Part shown: positions 10,861-21,507 of the stretch, one piece after another
Layout of the letters: every line of letters starts with the position of its first letter
Position numbering within the stretch: the stretch's first letter is position 1
Assembly: GCA_030435675.1 (NCBI GenBank)
Contig: CM059621.1
Span: 4,092,001 to 4,156,000 of the forward strand
Direction of reading: 5' to 3'
Origin: Steinernema hermaphroditum
Lineage: Eukaryota; Nematoda; Chromadorea; Rhabditida; Steinernematidae
DNA length: 64,000 nucleotides
Program-made: the position numbers and the translations under genes
Notes under the pieces: model-generated
What the model was told of the DNA's origin: nothing
Database searches by the model: none
The model's input: the letters and a program-made list of their open reading frames with translations, nothing else

Positions 10861-11274
10861 ATGAGAACATTGTTCTTTCAGAAAATCATAGCAGTTGGAC
10901 GCATATTGGCCAACATAATAACACCTATTGCACTGGTGTCAGTGATATATTATGTAACTACCTCTGAAATTGATCCTCCCAAAAACGACTCTGAGCAGAT
11001 TCGACCAGAAGACAATGAACAGTATGCCGTTCCTATGCTCATATATCGCGCTTATTTTCATTATCTCTCAAAGAACTCAATTGGATTTCAAACAATAGGA
11101 TTCACGTTTTGCTACAAACCGGACCAAGAACCAACTACGCTGCTTATTGGAGGCGCGCGTTTCAATGCGTCTGTAGACGCTTTGCACTTTGGATGTCCTA
11201 ATAATACATCATGTCGTTGGGCTAACTATGGACTACTTGTTGAGCTACCGAGATCTTCTGTTATCCCCCATCAG
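10861..11274 (+). pseudogene. Truncated GT92 (DUF23) glycosyltransferase, first exon only
   Basis: One open exon of 138 codons ending in CATCAG|GTATGA (phase 0). It has an N-terminal membrane anchor (about residues 9-30) and a lumenal part resembling exon 1 of the GT92 gene at 21508-23119: YRAYFHY with SIGFQTIGF here and LSAYFFY with TIGFQAIGF there, then a CPNNTSCRWANY / CPGHTACEWCSY cysteine pair. The following exons, including the catalytic DFDD exon, are not found downstream. The intron runs at once into a dispersed repeat (about 11290-11600). I read it as a gene whose 3' part was lost. Confidence 0.7.
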
Positions 11275-11289
11275 GTATGAAAAGAAGAA

Positions 11290-11610
11290 TGTACGACGTA
11301 TTGGGTTGAGCCATGGAAAATGGCGGATGCTGTAAGTATCCTTTAATTTTACACTATTTCCTCCTATTGCCAAACCAATGGGCATATTGTTGAGTACAGT
11401 TAATTTTCTCCCCATACTATGATTGGCGACTTGTCCAATACATTCTTCTTGATGATGGAGGACTATTCTATCTTGATGGTAATTTTTTGGCACCTCAAGA
11501 CTGTGAAATGCGAAGTGATGCATCAACCACGTACATCCTTGGGTTTAACATACTGCACGCAGCTATCGCTGTGTTCGTCATGCATCAGAACAAGAGCTAG
11601 TCTGAAAAGT
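11290..11610. repeat. R4 dispersed repeat fragment
   Basis: Starts near TATTGGGTTGAGCCATGGAAAATG, as other copies start with TATTGGGTTGGTACATTGAAAATG. It contains a block with GGCACCTCAAGA.TGTGAA and GCGAAGTGATG that recurs in reverse near 47940-48090 and in part near 53900-53960. Confidence 0.5.
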
Positions 11611-11959
11611 ATGGCCTTGTCGGATCACCGTGTTCTATTAACTGCAACGTTTCCAATTGGTTAAGTATTATAGCAAGTAACAGAGGCATGCAGTAGGTAG
11701 CTACCACTCACAGCTAACGTACACATACGATTTTTTTTTTGTTATTTTTTAAATTAAAATTTTAATCGAAGCATATAAAAGAAGAGTGCGATACGGCGGT
11801 GCTCGCCTCTAACTTCCGATCCGATCCGCAGCAATCGGAAGCGCCACGCGGGGAAATGCTCTTGAAGGCCGCTGTAGCGTACGTGACGCGCTTCTTCCTC
11901 GTCTTCTCCATTCTTCTCTCTTCTTCTTTCTTCTCTCTTCCTCTTCTTGATCACTGCGT
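11611..11959. other. Intergenic, AT-rich to pyrimidine-rich
   Basis: Contains a poly-T run near 11731 and a TTCTTC-rich pyrimidine tract around 11890-11947. No gene recognised. Confidence 0.5.
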
Positions 11960-12240
11960 GCGATCCCAAATTCCCCTAGCGGCGATGCGTAGTCCCGAGC
12001 GACTACTGACTAACGCGCTCTCCTGACTGCGTAGTCCTTCCTGTCCTACTCTAGGTACAGGGCCAAATGCGGGAATACCGACGACGAGGAACCAACAAGT
12101 CGACGATCCCGATACAACCAACCAAGCTGCAATGCGTACGCGACAAAGACAGCTAAAACACAACTTTTATCTACACGATAAACAACAAGCAAACACTATC
12201 ACAACAACCCGCTGCCCAGCAGGCGACACGGGTGAACCGA
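11960..12240 (-). repeat. LTR/leader-like fragment, related to 56880-57190
   Basis: In reverse this stretch parallels 56880-57190: blocks around CCCAGCAGGCGACACGGGT, ATTTGGCCCTGTACCT, GACAGGAAGGACTACGC and GATGCGTAGTCCCGAGCG correspond in order. The other copy has AATAAA and a GGTGGAGAGCAGG stretch, as seen at LTR/leader boundaries. No retroviral-type coding sequence accompanies either copy. Confidence 0.4.
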
Positions 12241-12654
12241 CTGCAAAACTCGGCAAGCACGGACCGCAGCACGGAACGTCAGCCCGGAACCGATCGCAGA
12301 AAGCAGCAACCCAGCGGAAGCGCTCTTGTGCGCGCGGGATCCTACTACGGTACAGCGAGCGAGCGTGTTGCGTGTTTGAACTCCTTCTGGCGGGATATGC
12401 GTAAGTTCGTCTAGCGAGACGAAAAGCGCGGGAAATCATGCGATCTCAACTGGGAAACATGCGTGACATGATTGATCAGAATATAAACTGCGTTGACAGA
12501 CTAGATGCGAGGGGGGTTTGACTGTGAAACAAACGTAAAAAGACAGGAAATATGCGAATCTCGCAGCGTTGCTGCGATAGCATAGCTGTATTTAGCTACC
12601 ACATATAGCTACCAACATAGCAGTGAGTGGTAGCTAAATAAACTCAAAACCGCT

Positions 12655-13105
12655 AAACTCAAAACTTGCACAGCCCTGCGCGACGCACGACGCAGCGATC
12701 GTGGCCGTAGCACAACACAGTACAGTGGGAACCATCAGCTGAGCAACTGACAGTGCTTCGAACTTCGGTGTTGCGCTTCTTCGGCTTCTCCGAACGGCGC
12801 AGGTCGTCGGGTGGTGGTAACGGCTTCTTGGTGAGACAGTGATTCGGTTTACGTTCCATGTCACCCACGATGGATTGTTGCGGCAATAACGATGCCCGAG
12901 AACGACCGCTCACTCAACTCATATGCGGAACCTCAGAGAGAGCGAGCGAGACCCGACCGATCGCCATCGATGCAAATGAAGGACTATACTTTCTTAGACT
13001 GGAGGGCACTCTCTTTCGATGTGGATACGGATAGACAGATTGAATTTACGAGTTTTATGAGTTTATCTTCTCATATCAAAGGCTTTCGCCTTGCGAGACG
13101 TCATA
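12655..13105 (-). repeat. R1 dispersed repeat
   Basis: Carries the R1 landmarks GGGAACCATCAGCTGAGCA, CTTCTTGGTGAGACAG, CGAGAACGACCGCTCACTCA, GAGAGAGCGAGCGAGACCCG and CGACCGATCGC. It is followed by the tail part with AGGCTTTCGCCTTGCGAGAC. Internal order differs a little from other copies. Confidence 0.55.
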
Positions 13106-14900
13106 TATCCACAATGCAACAGACGAATGCAACAACCCAATATTTTTTTGCAAAGCGTTTAATGTAACAAACGAAACGCAAGCCTTTTCAGGTTACAAAA
13201 AAGGAAAGAGCTTGCTTTAACGCTCGACATACACTTCCTCGCGGTTATACTTCAAGTGAAGGATTTGTTCAGAAGCTGTGCATTCATAAGAGGCATGTCA
13301 TTAGTTTAAGGAAGAATTTCAACCAAACTGTAAAACAACTTACGAAATTCAGGATGAACCTAACCGCGACAGACCTCACCAGTTACACGGACTCCTGTTT
13401 GGTGCTGTAAGTTCATTTTGTGTTCCGTTAAATCCGGATCGACGGATACGTGCTATTTTTGGTTTCTTTTATTTTGTAGAGAAGACCATTTCAGCAGAGC
13501 AGGATTTTAAACGACGTGCCTTCTGCATAAGGTAGCGAAAGCGATCATATACATGTTTTTGTGCACAAACGAATAACGAATGTAGATTTTAAGTGATAAA
13601 CCATAATCGGGTAGCTGTTGGCGCAAAATCGGGTAGCTGTTGGCGCAAAATCGGGTAGCTGTTGGCGCAAAACGCAAATTTACGCAACACATGATGTTTG
13701 TCCAAAGTTCTTAGCGCATTCATATTTTCTGTGTGTTTTGTATACACAACAAGTAATGTTGTACTCTCCGCTATTTTTACTAATTCAATCGCTCTTAATT
13801 GATTTATACTAAATTCCTTTGGTCCTTGGTAAGGGAATTTTTCAAATAAACACAATTCATAAGTTCCTTACAGCACGTGGTAATGAATATAATTTCAGTA
13901 GGAATCACGTATGTCATTTGCCTAGCTACCTATGCAGGAAAATGACAGAAGTTGATACATGGATCAGCAGCGAAAAAATGGGAATGTCAAACAGTTATTT
14001 AATTTTCTGATGTGATTTCCGTGCAGATTCTGCAGAATATGAGTACTGGCTGATGCACCTCGTCGTATGCGTGTTAAATTTTCCTGCGGAAAGAATTTGG
14101 TCAAAAGTTCGCAGGCACTTCAATAGCAAAGATTGTATGTAATGGCAACTTGGATTATTATGGCAACGATGTAGCGATTACACATTCGTCAAAATAAAAC
14201 CCATGTGTGGATGTTTTCTTCATCTATGATTCAACCATATTTCGGATTCCGAACTTGTACTATTCCGTGATGTTACGCATTTTTCGTAATGATTATACGC
14301 ATCTTATGTCCCTGAGTATTTATGACAATAAAATGTTGAAGCGCTGCACGATCAAAATAATCTGTACAATGCATGCTTCCCAGTTGACACCGGTTAATTT
14401 TTGCACCTTTTCGTCTCGAAAGGCGAACATGCGCATTCTCCCGCTAGAATTTCAAACGTTGAAGACGCTCGCTCGCAGGACCGTAGTGGGATTCTATGTG
14501 GAAAAGGTTGAGAGTCTCGGTCCACGCACGCGATAGTTCAAGCTGCAGTAAACACTCGCCCACAACAGCGAACTACATCACTGCTGACAAGATACGCAAG
14601 TCATTGGCGCCACGCGGTAAATTTAAGCTTCCGTTTTAAACAAGTCGTCTCCAGGACCGTCGCCTTTTACAATCGCAAATATCAAAGACGGAATTAGCCC
14701 TATGCATCCCTCGGTAAGAGACCGGAGATCTTTGTAACGACTATTATCACCACAAGATCGCGCACGACAACGCATGGTTCAGGTCATCGCTTCTGCAGCC
14801 ATGAGTTCCCCTTGTTATGGAAATTGCGCGTCATGTTTACGTTATATGTGGTGGAAATTCATGAGATCGATTTTATGTATGCAAACAAGATCTCGGACCC
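13106..14900. other. Intergenic, no gene recognised
   Basis: AT-rich stretch with many stops in all frames. The only clear structure is the 22-bp tandem repeat at 13607-13672. Confidence 0.5.
13607..13672 (+). repeat. 22-bp tandem repeat, three perfect copies
   Basis: The unit begins TCGGGTAGCTGTTGGCGCAA and ends AA. It is repeated three times head to tail without a mismatch, so it is recent. No function is evident. Confidence 0.9.
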
Positions 14901-14929
14901 TCACTCGTGTCGCGGTGGCGAGCGGTCTG

Positions 14930-15330
14930 TTCCTCATTCGTTATATGAGTGCCTGGTCGGTCAGACGTCGAACCCCGTGGCATTTGTGATTGTTCAAGCT
15001 CCCAGAGGGAATTGGAAGCCATAGTGACAACAATATGTCCGACGCCAGGAATTCAGTTGCGTGATAAGCCATCCCGAAGGTCAACGCTCTGAGGACGCCA
15101 CCACCGTCGAAGACGCAACTCCTCTCTCTGAAGCAGATGCGAGCCCCGAAGTCGCCTTTGTGCCACAAACGCAAACGCCCCGAAAAGGAAAAAATGCGTC
15201 GCCATGTCCGGAGTTTTCGCCGATGCCCCGTGAAGCACGCCGTCTGCGACCGGTTCGACATCAATGCCGCGGAATATATAAACGTTCCGGTTTTGATTCC
15301 CACTCATGCGTACAATCTCGCGTGCCGTTC
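14930..15330 (+). repeat. R2 dispersed repeat
   Basis: The fullest R2 copy in the window. From left to right it has CGTGGCATTTGTGATTGTTC, an AATTGGAAGCCATAGTGACA block, CTCTGAGGACGCCACCACCG, CCCCGTGAAGCACGCCGTCT and GACCGGTTCGACATC. Partial copies are at 1-235, 7330-7740 (reverse) and about 25440-25610. Confidence 0.55.
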
Positions 15331-15479
15331 ATCGACCTTGCCCGTTACCGATTGCTAACCAGCTTAGTTTCTGTGCAAAGGAAAACATAAAACGCCCTCA
15401 TTGGATTTTATAAGGAAAGGCAGAGTTCTAGATCAACGACGAAACCAAAATATCCTAGCTTTCTTTATTTCTGATCTGT

Positions 15480-15760
15480 CATGTTCCTTGTATAGAATAA
15501 GCGCGACTGCACAAGGTACTAAGGGCCAAATAACCCTGCGGACGGCTAGACACCAGTAGCCTACCGGCGATAAACACACAAAAGGTCTCGCGGCCTTTTT
15601 GTAATCGGTCGGGGTCGGTTCAACGCCGGCCCGTGTCCTTGTTTTGTTTGGTTTCTGAAAGCGACCGCTCCTCGAATAATCGAATGCGATTGCTGTCGTG
15701 CGCACAGAAAAGCACACACACAGACGTCAGTTTTCCGTTTATATGTGAGGGATTGGTACG
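15480..15760 (+). repeat. R3 SINE-like repeat with B-box-like sequence
   Basis: Contains GTAATCGGTCGGGGTCGGTTCAACGCCGG, in which GGTTCAACGCC resembles a Pol III B box. It is followed by GTGTCCTTG, a CACAGAAAAGCACACACACA stretch and TTTTCCGTTTATATG. The same order occurs at 30240-30505, and tail fragments lie at 23760-23855 and, in reverse, 28225-28310. Confidence 0.55.
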
Positions 15761-15948
15761 TGATCATTCATTGCGCGGTTTCTTCTCCTTTTTAGTCTAA
15801 TTACTAAAAGTGAATATCACAATTTGTTCCACCAACCGCATAATCCAATTGCCTCACAAAATGCGGCGTTTTCAAAAAAAAAAACACTTGATTTTCCGTG
15901 ACAACCAATCTTAATAGAAAACCATTTAGACAGATATTATAGCGGACA

Positions 15949-17219
15949 ATGCAATCGAAAATTCTTCGACCCACTCTCCTTATTGTAACGGTTCTGGCTA
16001 TAGGTTTGTCACACTCCGACCGAATCAAACTAAATCAAATTACAGAACATATATTGATTCTCTACTGGAGTAGAGAAGCTCAAACAACTAAATCACTTAA
16101 CGAAACCAAGATCCTTGTCGTAAATGCTACGTTCGCCAACTGTCACTTTGGATACGAGATCACGACAGAGTTTAGTGCCGATCGTTGCACTAATAAGAAG
16201 CTGTTCGTATTCGTTATGACGGTTGTTCCCTCCTTTGAACAGCGAAGCATGATCCGGCGCACGTGGGCAAGCAAAAATCATGTATGTATGTCAGTGCACT
16301 TGATTGATCGTTTTGATGAATTTAGACAGCAGATTCAGTGGTGGTTTTTATCGTCGGTCATGTGCAAAATATCGACCACAATGCACTACTATATGCTGAA
16401 AATCTGGTACATGGCGACATTGTTCGAACAAATATCCCGGATGCCTACAACTTCACAGCAATGAAGGTAGGCACTTTAGCCTTTCGGAGCATCCGTAAAA
16501 TTGAACGTACCTTGAAATGATTGCAAATCGTATCTCCGTAAAAAGAGGAACTGAATTTTCAGATACATGCCGGTTATTATCTGCACACGAAATACTGTGC
16601 TAACGTGCCATTTGTTCTTCGCACTGATGATGATGTCGTCGTTTTGCCGGATCGTTTTGTGCACTTCGCTAGTAATGGCTACTTCGGGAACGAGCAAAAA
16701 GCGATATATGGACTGATCCTTAAAGGTAGCAAGCCTTTTCGCGACCCAGCACATAAGTGGTAAACTGAATACATAATCTTGGAAACATCTTACTCCAGGT
16801 ACATTCCTCATGACTATTACGCATCCGAGGAATATCCTCCATACATGAATGGACCTGCATATTTCATGACAGCACAGTCAACGCGAGCCATTCTAGACAA
16901 AACCGACAATACGACTTTTTTTTGGATTGAAGATGTTATGTTTACTGGTATCATGGCCAACAAGACCGGGGTCAAATTAGTTGACTCTCGCGAGCTCTTT
17001 AAGTTTCATTGCTCCGAAAAAGAACGACAAGAAGGTGTTCGCATAGGAGATTCTGACGATTTATGTCTTCGCGAGCTGTCCTATTGTGACAAATCAGGAG
17101 TGCCATATGCAACCATCATTTATCATGTGCCAGATTCAAAGCGAACAAATGTTGAAGACGGATATATGGAGCTGACGAGAGCTGCATGTAGCGAGCATAA
17201 AACACTACATTTAGGTTAA
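15949..17219 (+). CDS. Beta-1,3-galactosyltransferase-like glycosyltransferase (GT31)
   Basis: Four exons: 15949-16281, 16326-16466, 16563-16759 and 16799-17219 (phases 0, 0, 2), 363 residues. It has an N-terminal signal anchor (about residues 8-20), the GT31 motif LFVFVMTVVPSFEQRSMIRR and TWA (from about residue 85), a metal/UDP-sugar motif RTDDDV (180-182), YPPYMNGPAYFM (236-247) and the EDVMFTG motif (268-274). These are the family hallmarks, in the expected order and length. Expected role: Golgi transfer of a hexose or HexNAc in beta-1,3 linkage; the acceptor cannot be read from sequence. It faces its paralogue at 18068-19315 tail to tail. Confidence 0.9.
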
Positions 17220-18067
17220 AAATTGTCTACATAATATGTATTTTTATTATTTGAAATTATGTACAGCCAATATAAAAAAACCGCAAGTACGAAAGCACAT
17301 GAAGAGATTTCCAGAGCGGTCCATGTAGGTAAAACTGTACCATTACCGTACAATTATGATTTCCAATACCTCCTTGATTTTTTAAATCAAAAACGTATCA
17401 CAAAGCTTGACTGGAAGAAGTTTGGACGAAGATCCCAGCATAACAACAGAATCACTTTTTTCATTTGGGCGCCTAGATATTTAACGTTGCAAGCAAGCCT
17501 CAGACGAGCACTGTATTCATTTTTTGCACATGACCTAACATCCAGGCTTGGCTTAAGCTCCGGCTTAGGACAATGCCTATTGATTTAAGGCGAGCCCGAA
17601 GGGCAATCATTGTAGTCTTAATAGCTGCTAACGAACGAATACACTACTCATTGGCATGTGCGATTGGAAGCTAAGCCCCTGTTGTAAGCACAGCGAAAAG
17701 AGCATACCACCTATCAAATAAGTAGTCCCTTGGAGAGGTCGTTGAAGGTTCGGTGTTTCCGATCGCCAGGTGGTGCTTCGCGGACCATGAGCATAAAAGG
17801 AACATTCAAAGAAAACGGAGAAAACGCAGAAGGGGCTTTGGAACACATACTCTGGGGACAGAATCAACCCATATGAATGCACTAGGATCACACAGTACGA
17901 AAATGCACAAAAACAAAATGGGCGCTCGCTTCTTAACCTTTAGTGGTGGTACCACGCGGGATTTTGAAGGAGATTGAATGTGGTGCTTTGTTCTAAGTTA
18001 TTCATTCAGTCGGTATGCATAACACCTAGTCACGTTTAGCTAGCGCGGCCTTCATGGTATAGTTACT
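17220..18067. other. Spacer between the convergent GT31 genes
   Basis: No gene recognised; several short open frames. Both genes' 3' flanks lie here. Confidence 0.5.
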
Positions 18068-19315
18068 TTATTCACGGCATGTGACATTGACCAAAAAATT
18101 GTAACCTTTCACTACATTAGAGCGAACAGCTGCTGGTGCATGATAAATCAAAAGTCGTCGCGGTACACCAAACTCATCACACTCAGAAGTGTGCCTCAGG
18201 CACATTCCTCGTGGATCCAGACTTTCAAATGTGGCTATCGCAGCTGGGTCGTCTTTTGTGCAATAAAATTTTAAAAAATCTTGGGTATTCACGATTTTGA
18301 CGCTGGTAATGTTGTTCATTATTCCCGTGAACATAACGTCTTCAATCCAAAAAAACTTTGTCACGACGGTTTTCGCAATAATCGCATCTATTGCCTTGGC
18401 CGTCATAAAATAGGCCGGTCCGTTAACATAAGCCGGATAATAGTCAGGCGTGTAATAATCTCTTGGTATGTACCTAAATGGTTACCACAAAATTACACAC
18501 TTTATAAATACCATTTTGAGTTTGGGTCCCTGTTGGGAAGACTACCGTTATCCCAAACGATTCCGTAAATGGATTTGTCATCGAAATCAAAACTGTCGAT
18601 GAAATGAACCACGCGATCCGGTATCACAATTACGTCGTCATCGGCTCGAAGAATGAGCGGTATATGGGAGCAATATTTCTGATGAACGTGGTACCCAGCA
18701 TAGACCTGAACATTTTCCACTTTTACCCGAAATTGTAGATTGTTTGTGTTACCTTTAACGCGGTGCTGTTATAGCCGTCTGGAATTGAGGTACGAATAAG
18801 ATCTTCATATTCAGCGTGTTCCATGCTTAACAAGTTTTCATGAACGCTGGTCATCGGCTGTCCAACAACAAACCACACAACAGCATCTTTCATCTGAATG
18901 TAATAGTCATTATCACCCATCTCTAGATCCATTATATTTGTGTTGTTACTTTATATTCACTAGATAGCAAATTGAACCCACATGCTTTTTATGAGCCCAT
19001 GTTTGGCGAATAAGCTCTCTTTGATCAAATGATGTCAGCGCAGTAATAACAAATATAAACAGTTTCTTTGCGACGCATCGCCTTACGTCTATCTGTGTAA
19101 TAAGTTTGTATTCAGTGATGAAATCCGCAAATGTGATGTTCACGGATAGGGGTCGGAGGTGTCGGACGAATTGAAGGTTTAAATGGAGGTAACAGGTAAT
19201 GACAATCACCTCTAAAAGAGAGTAAAATACTAACGCAAGTGTGAAAAAACGAACGAGCTAAGCAGATGAGAACGACCAGACGTCTTGACAGTTTCAAATG
19301 CTCATCTTTTCCCAT
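18068..19315 (-). CDS. Beta-1,3-galactosyltransferase-like glycosyltransferase (GT31), start unresolved
   Basis: Exons 2-4 are clear: 18753-18893 (141 bp, same length as in the paralogue), 18512-18705 and 18068-18473. The exon before ends at 18982 (CAT|GTGGGT). Motifs: KKLFIFVITALTSFDQREL with RQTWA, ADDDVIVIPDR, VNGPAYFM and EDVMFTG; all catalytic landmarks are kept. The 5' end is a problem. The frame of exon 1 reads a good hydrophobic anchor (LALVFYSLLEVIVI) upstream to an in-frame TAG near 19255, without an ATG. A plausible start, MGKDEHLKLSRRLVV at 19315, is in another frame. Either a small 5' exon is missed, a frameshift is present, or the gene is damaged. Confidence 0.75.
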
Positions 19316-20210
19316 GATGTTATTATTACCGCAGTTTGTAACACAGCGAATTCAAAAATCACTCGATTCACCCAACTTTCGAGTAAGCAACGGATCAGAC
19401 GACACAGGGGAGGATTTAAAGAAAAAATAAAAAATCGATCACAAAGAACCATATCTGCTAACTAAAACTAGTTCCGAGATAAATTAAATGGTGCACCGAA
19501 AATGATAAAAACATGATTATCGCCCTTGGATTAGAAGTTGAATCTAGGCTGCCATATCTTTATCGTATTTAGAACATCGCGTTTTTCTAGGTCACTGATG
19601 TTTGACAAGACTACTAACCCCGATGGCAGTTTACGATAAAAACGATAAAATGGCGACTTTATGAATCAGCTTTATGCATGCCGACTGAATGAATAACTTA
19701 GAACCAAGCACACACTCAATCTCCTTCAAAATACTCGCAAACCACGGATTTTCTATGAAAGCGGAATCAGGCCGCAAAGTAGGCTGTTGTTGTGCGATCG
19801 AATACCGAGTACCTTCAATGAAATATGTTTCGTTATGATGGCAAATATTCGTTGAAAAAAAACGAGATCTTCAACAACCAATCCGATATGTTATTTTAGT
19901 CATCCGTCTGTTCTTCAGCCAAATAGGCATATCCACAAACGCTTTACTTTTGAATATTTGTGCGTAAAGGGACAAACTGGTATTTTGCTTTACAAAATTT
20001 ATTTACTTAAAATGCTTTTCAATGCTATAAACTATCAGCATTATTTTAGAGATTGCAAGCAATTAGGATCCTGATAGCAAAGATTGGTCAGCGCGTCCTT
20101 CGCGGAAGTGGCGCCAGTCCCCATGAAGAAGAATCGACTTGTCTCCTGCTCAGAAGAAGGAGTGGCAGCGAATGCCTGAAATGGATTTTCATGGCGCTTC
20201 GCATTTACAA
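19316..20210. other. Intergenic, no gene recognised
   Basis: AT-rich, stops in all frames. The midpoint of the inverted duplication (about 20.2 kb) falls at its right end. Confidence 0.5.
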
Positions 20211-20938
20211 TCATCTTACGCTAGTATAGGCCCTGCAGAATTGCAACTTATCGTTGAATTCGAAGAAGGTCGGTTTTTCGAAGTTGTCAACGACGGAGCT
20301 CAGACATCCTTGCAATGTTCCGTCGTATCCGAAAGCTTCCGTAGGACCAATGATTTTAAAATCGACCATCTCCATCGCGTAAGCAGACATTTGAATCGGT
20401 TGCGCAGATGGAATGTGGTTCTTTCTGCAGACGTAATTAGCCATACTATCACATGCAAGGTTGTTCCAGCAGCCGAGTCGGAATTGATGTTTGCAAATCG
20501 GGCAGTTGTCAACGAGCAACTGAAAAGCGATTCACTCATCGCAAAATGAAAGTGTACCTGGACACACTTTTCCCATGGCTGATCAGGATTTTCAGGGCAC
20601 CAGTTTGTGTAGCTCCAAGGTTGGCCGTCGGTCCATTTCCACTGATACATTGGGTAGTTCGCAGTAGCCGAGTTTGTGTAGCCTCCGATCCATGGCTGGT
20701 CGCGCCAACGACCATCTCTTCCCTGCCAAGAGATGGCTTGAACGAAGTTATTTTCCTCAATCGATGTCACAGAGGGCAGCTCGGCACCTTCATTCTTGCA
20801 GGCAGCCTGCGCGTCGGTAAAGTTCTTATAGATTGGGAAGTGCTTGTAACAGGAATCAGTTTTCGGGAGGTAGGACCATCCAAGGGGACAAGAAAGGGCC
20901 AAGGCTAAAAGAGACGACAACAGAAGGAACCGTTTCAT
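20211..20938 (-). CDS. Secreted C-type lectin protein with C-terminal extension
   Basis: Exons 20558-20938 and 20211-20519, joined in phase 0 across a 38-nt intron, give 229 residues. Signal peptide MKRFLLLSSLLALALS, then a CTLD with CPLGWSYLPKTDSC, WIGGYTN, NWCPENPD, DNCPICKHQFRLGCWNN and NYVCRK. The related CTLDs in this window stop right after the last cysteine strand. This one continues for about 65 residues (from NHIPSAQ to the stop at 20211) with two further cysteines and no recognised domain. The extension is open to the stop, so it is likely real, but a missed donor inside it cannot be excluded. The intron/exon layout is the same as in the arm CTLDs. Confidence 0.85.
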
Positions 20939-21047
20939 GACTGAATGACGGTGGCGATGAACTGCGAACTACTTATAAAGGTAATGGGAACAAAAAAAAC
21001 TTCCGCAATGAGCTACAAAAACTGCTGATTACGACGCATGCGTACTT

Positions 21048-21054
21048 CTTATCT
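21048..21054 (-). promoter_or_regulatory. GATA site upstream of CTLD 20211-20938
   Basis: AGATAAG on the minus strand, about 110-116 bp before the start codon at 20938, a distance similar to that in the other lectin genes. Confidence 0.4.
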
Positions 21055-21060
21055 CTGACA

Positions 21061-21507
21061 GACACGTCTTACGAGCGCAATGCGTCGGATGATAGCACCT
21101 GTGCTACAAAGACCGTGAAGTTAAAGACCATCTGTCATGATGATAGTAAAGTGCATGACACAATAATGAAAACGTCTGTGCAACGATTTTAAATTGTCAC
21201 AAAACATCTTTGTGGTTCAATAAATGAATACTGGCAATTGCTTTCTTTTGGTCCCGCAAACTACTTGCGCTTGTGCCAAATTTCGCGCCAACATGTAGAT
21301 GGTCGATGTCGCCAGATACTATGCTTTCGCTCATCACCATCTGTTTATTGCCATATACTTTAATAGTCACAATATATAAAACTGTGATCGTCGTTCAAAC
21401 TTCTTCCAGTCTTCCAGTTCCTCCATATCAGTACACGTATGCAACGGTGTTTGGCAAACACCGAGTACGCTAAATCAATGTATTATACAACAAATTGATT
21501 GGTCATA
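21061..21507. other. Intergenic, no gene recognised
   Basis: Upstream flank of the CTLD and 3' flank of the GT92 gene. Nothing else recognised. Confidence 0.5.

Noticed and set aside
13607..13672. CRISPR-like array
   Set aside because: Three identical units without spacers are a simple tandem repeat, and the genome is eukaryotic.
20139..20549. 136-codon plus-strand open frame
   Set aside because: Antisense to the second exon of the CTLD at 20211-20938, whose frame has clear lectin motifs.
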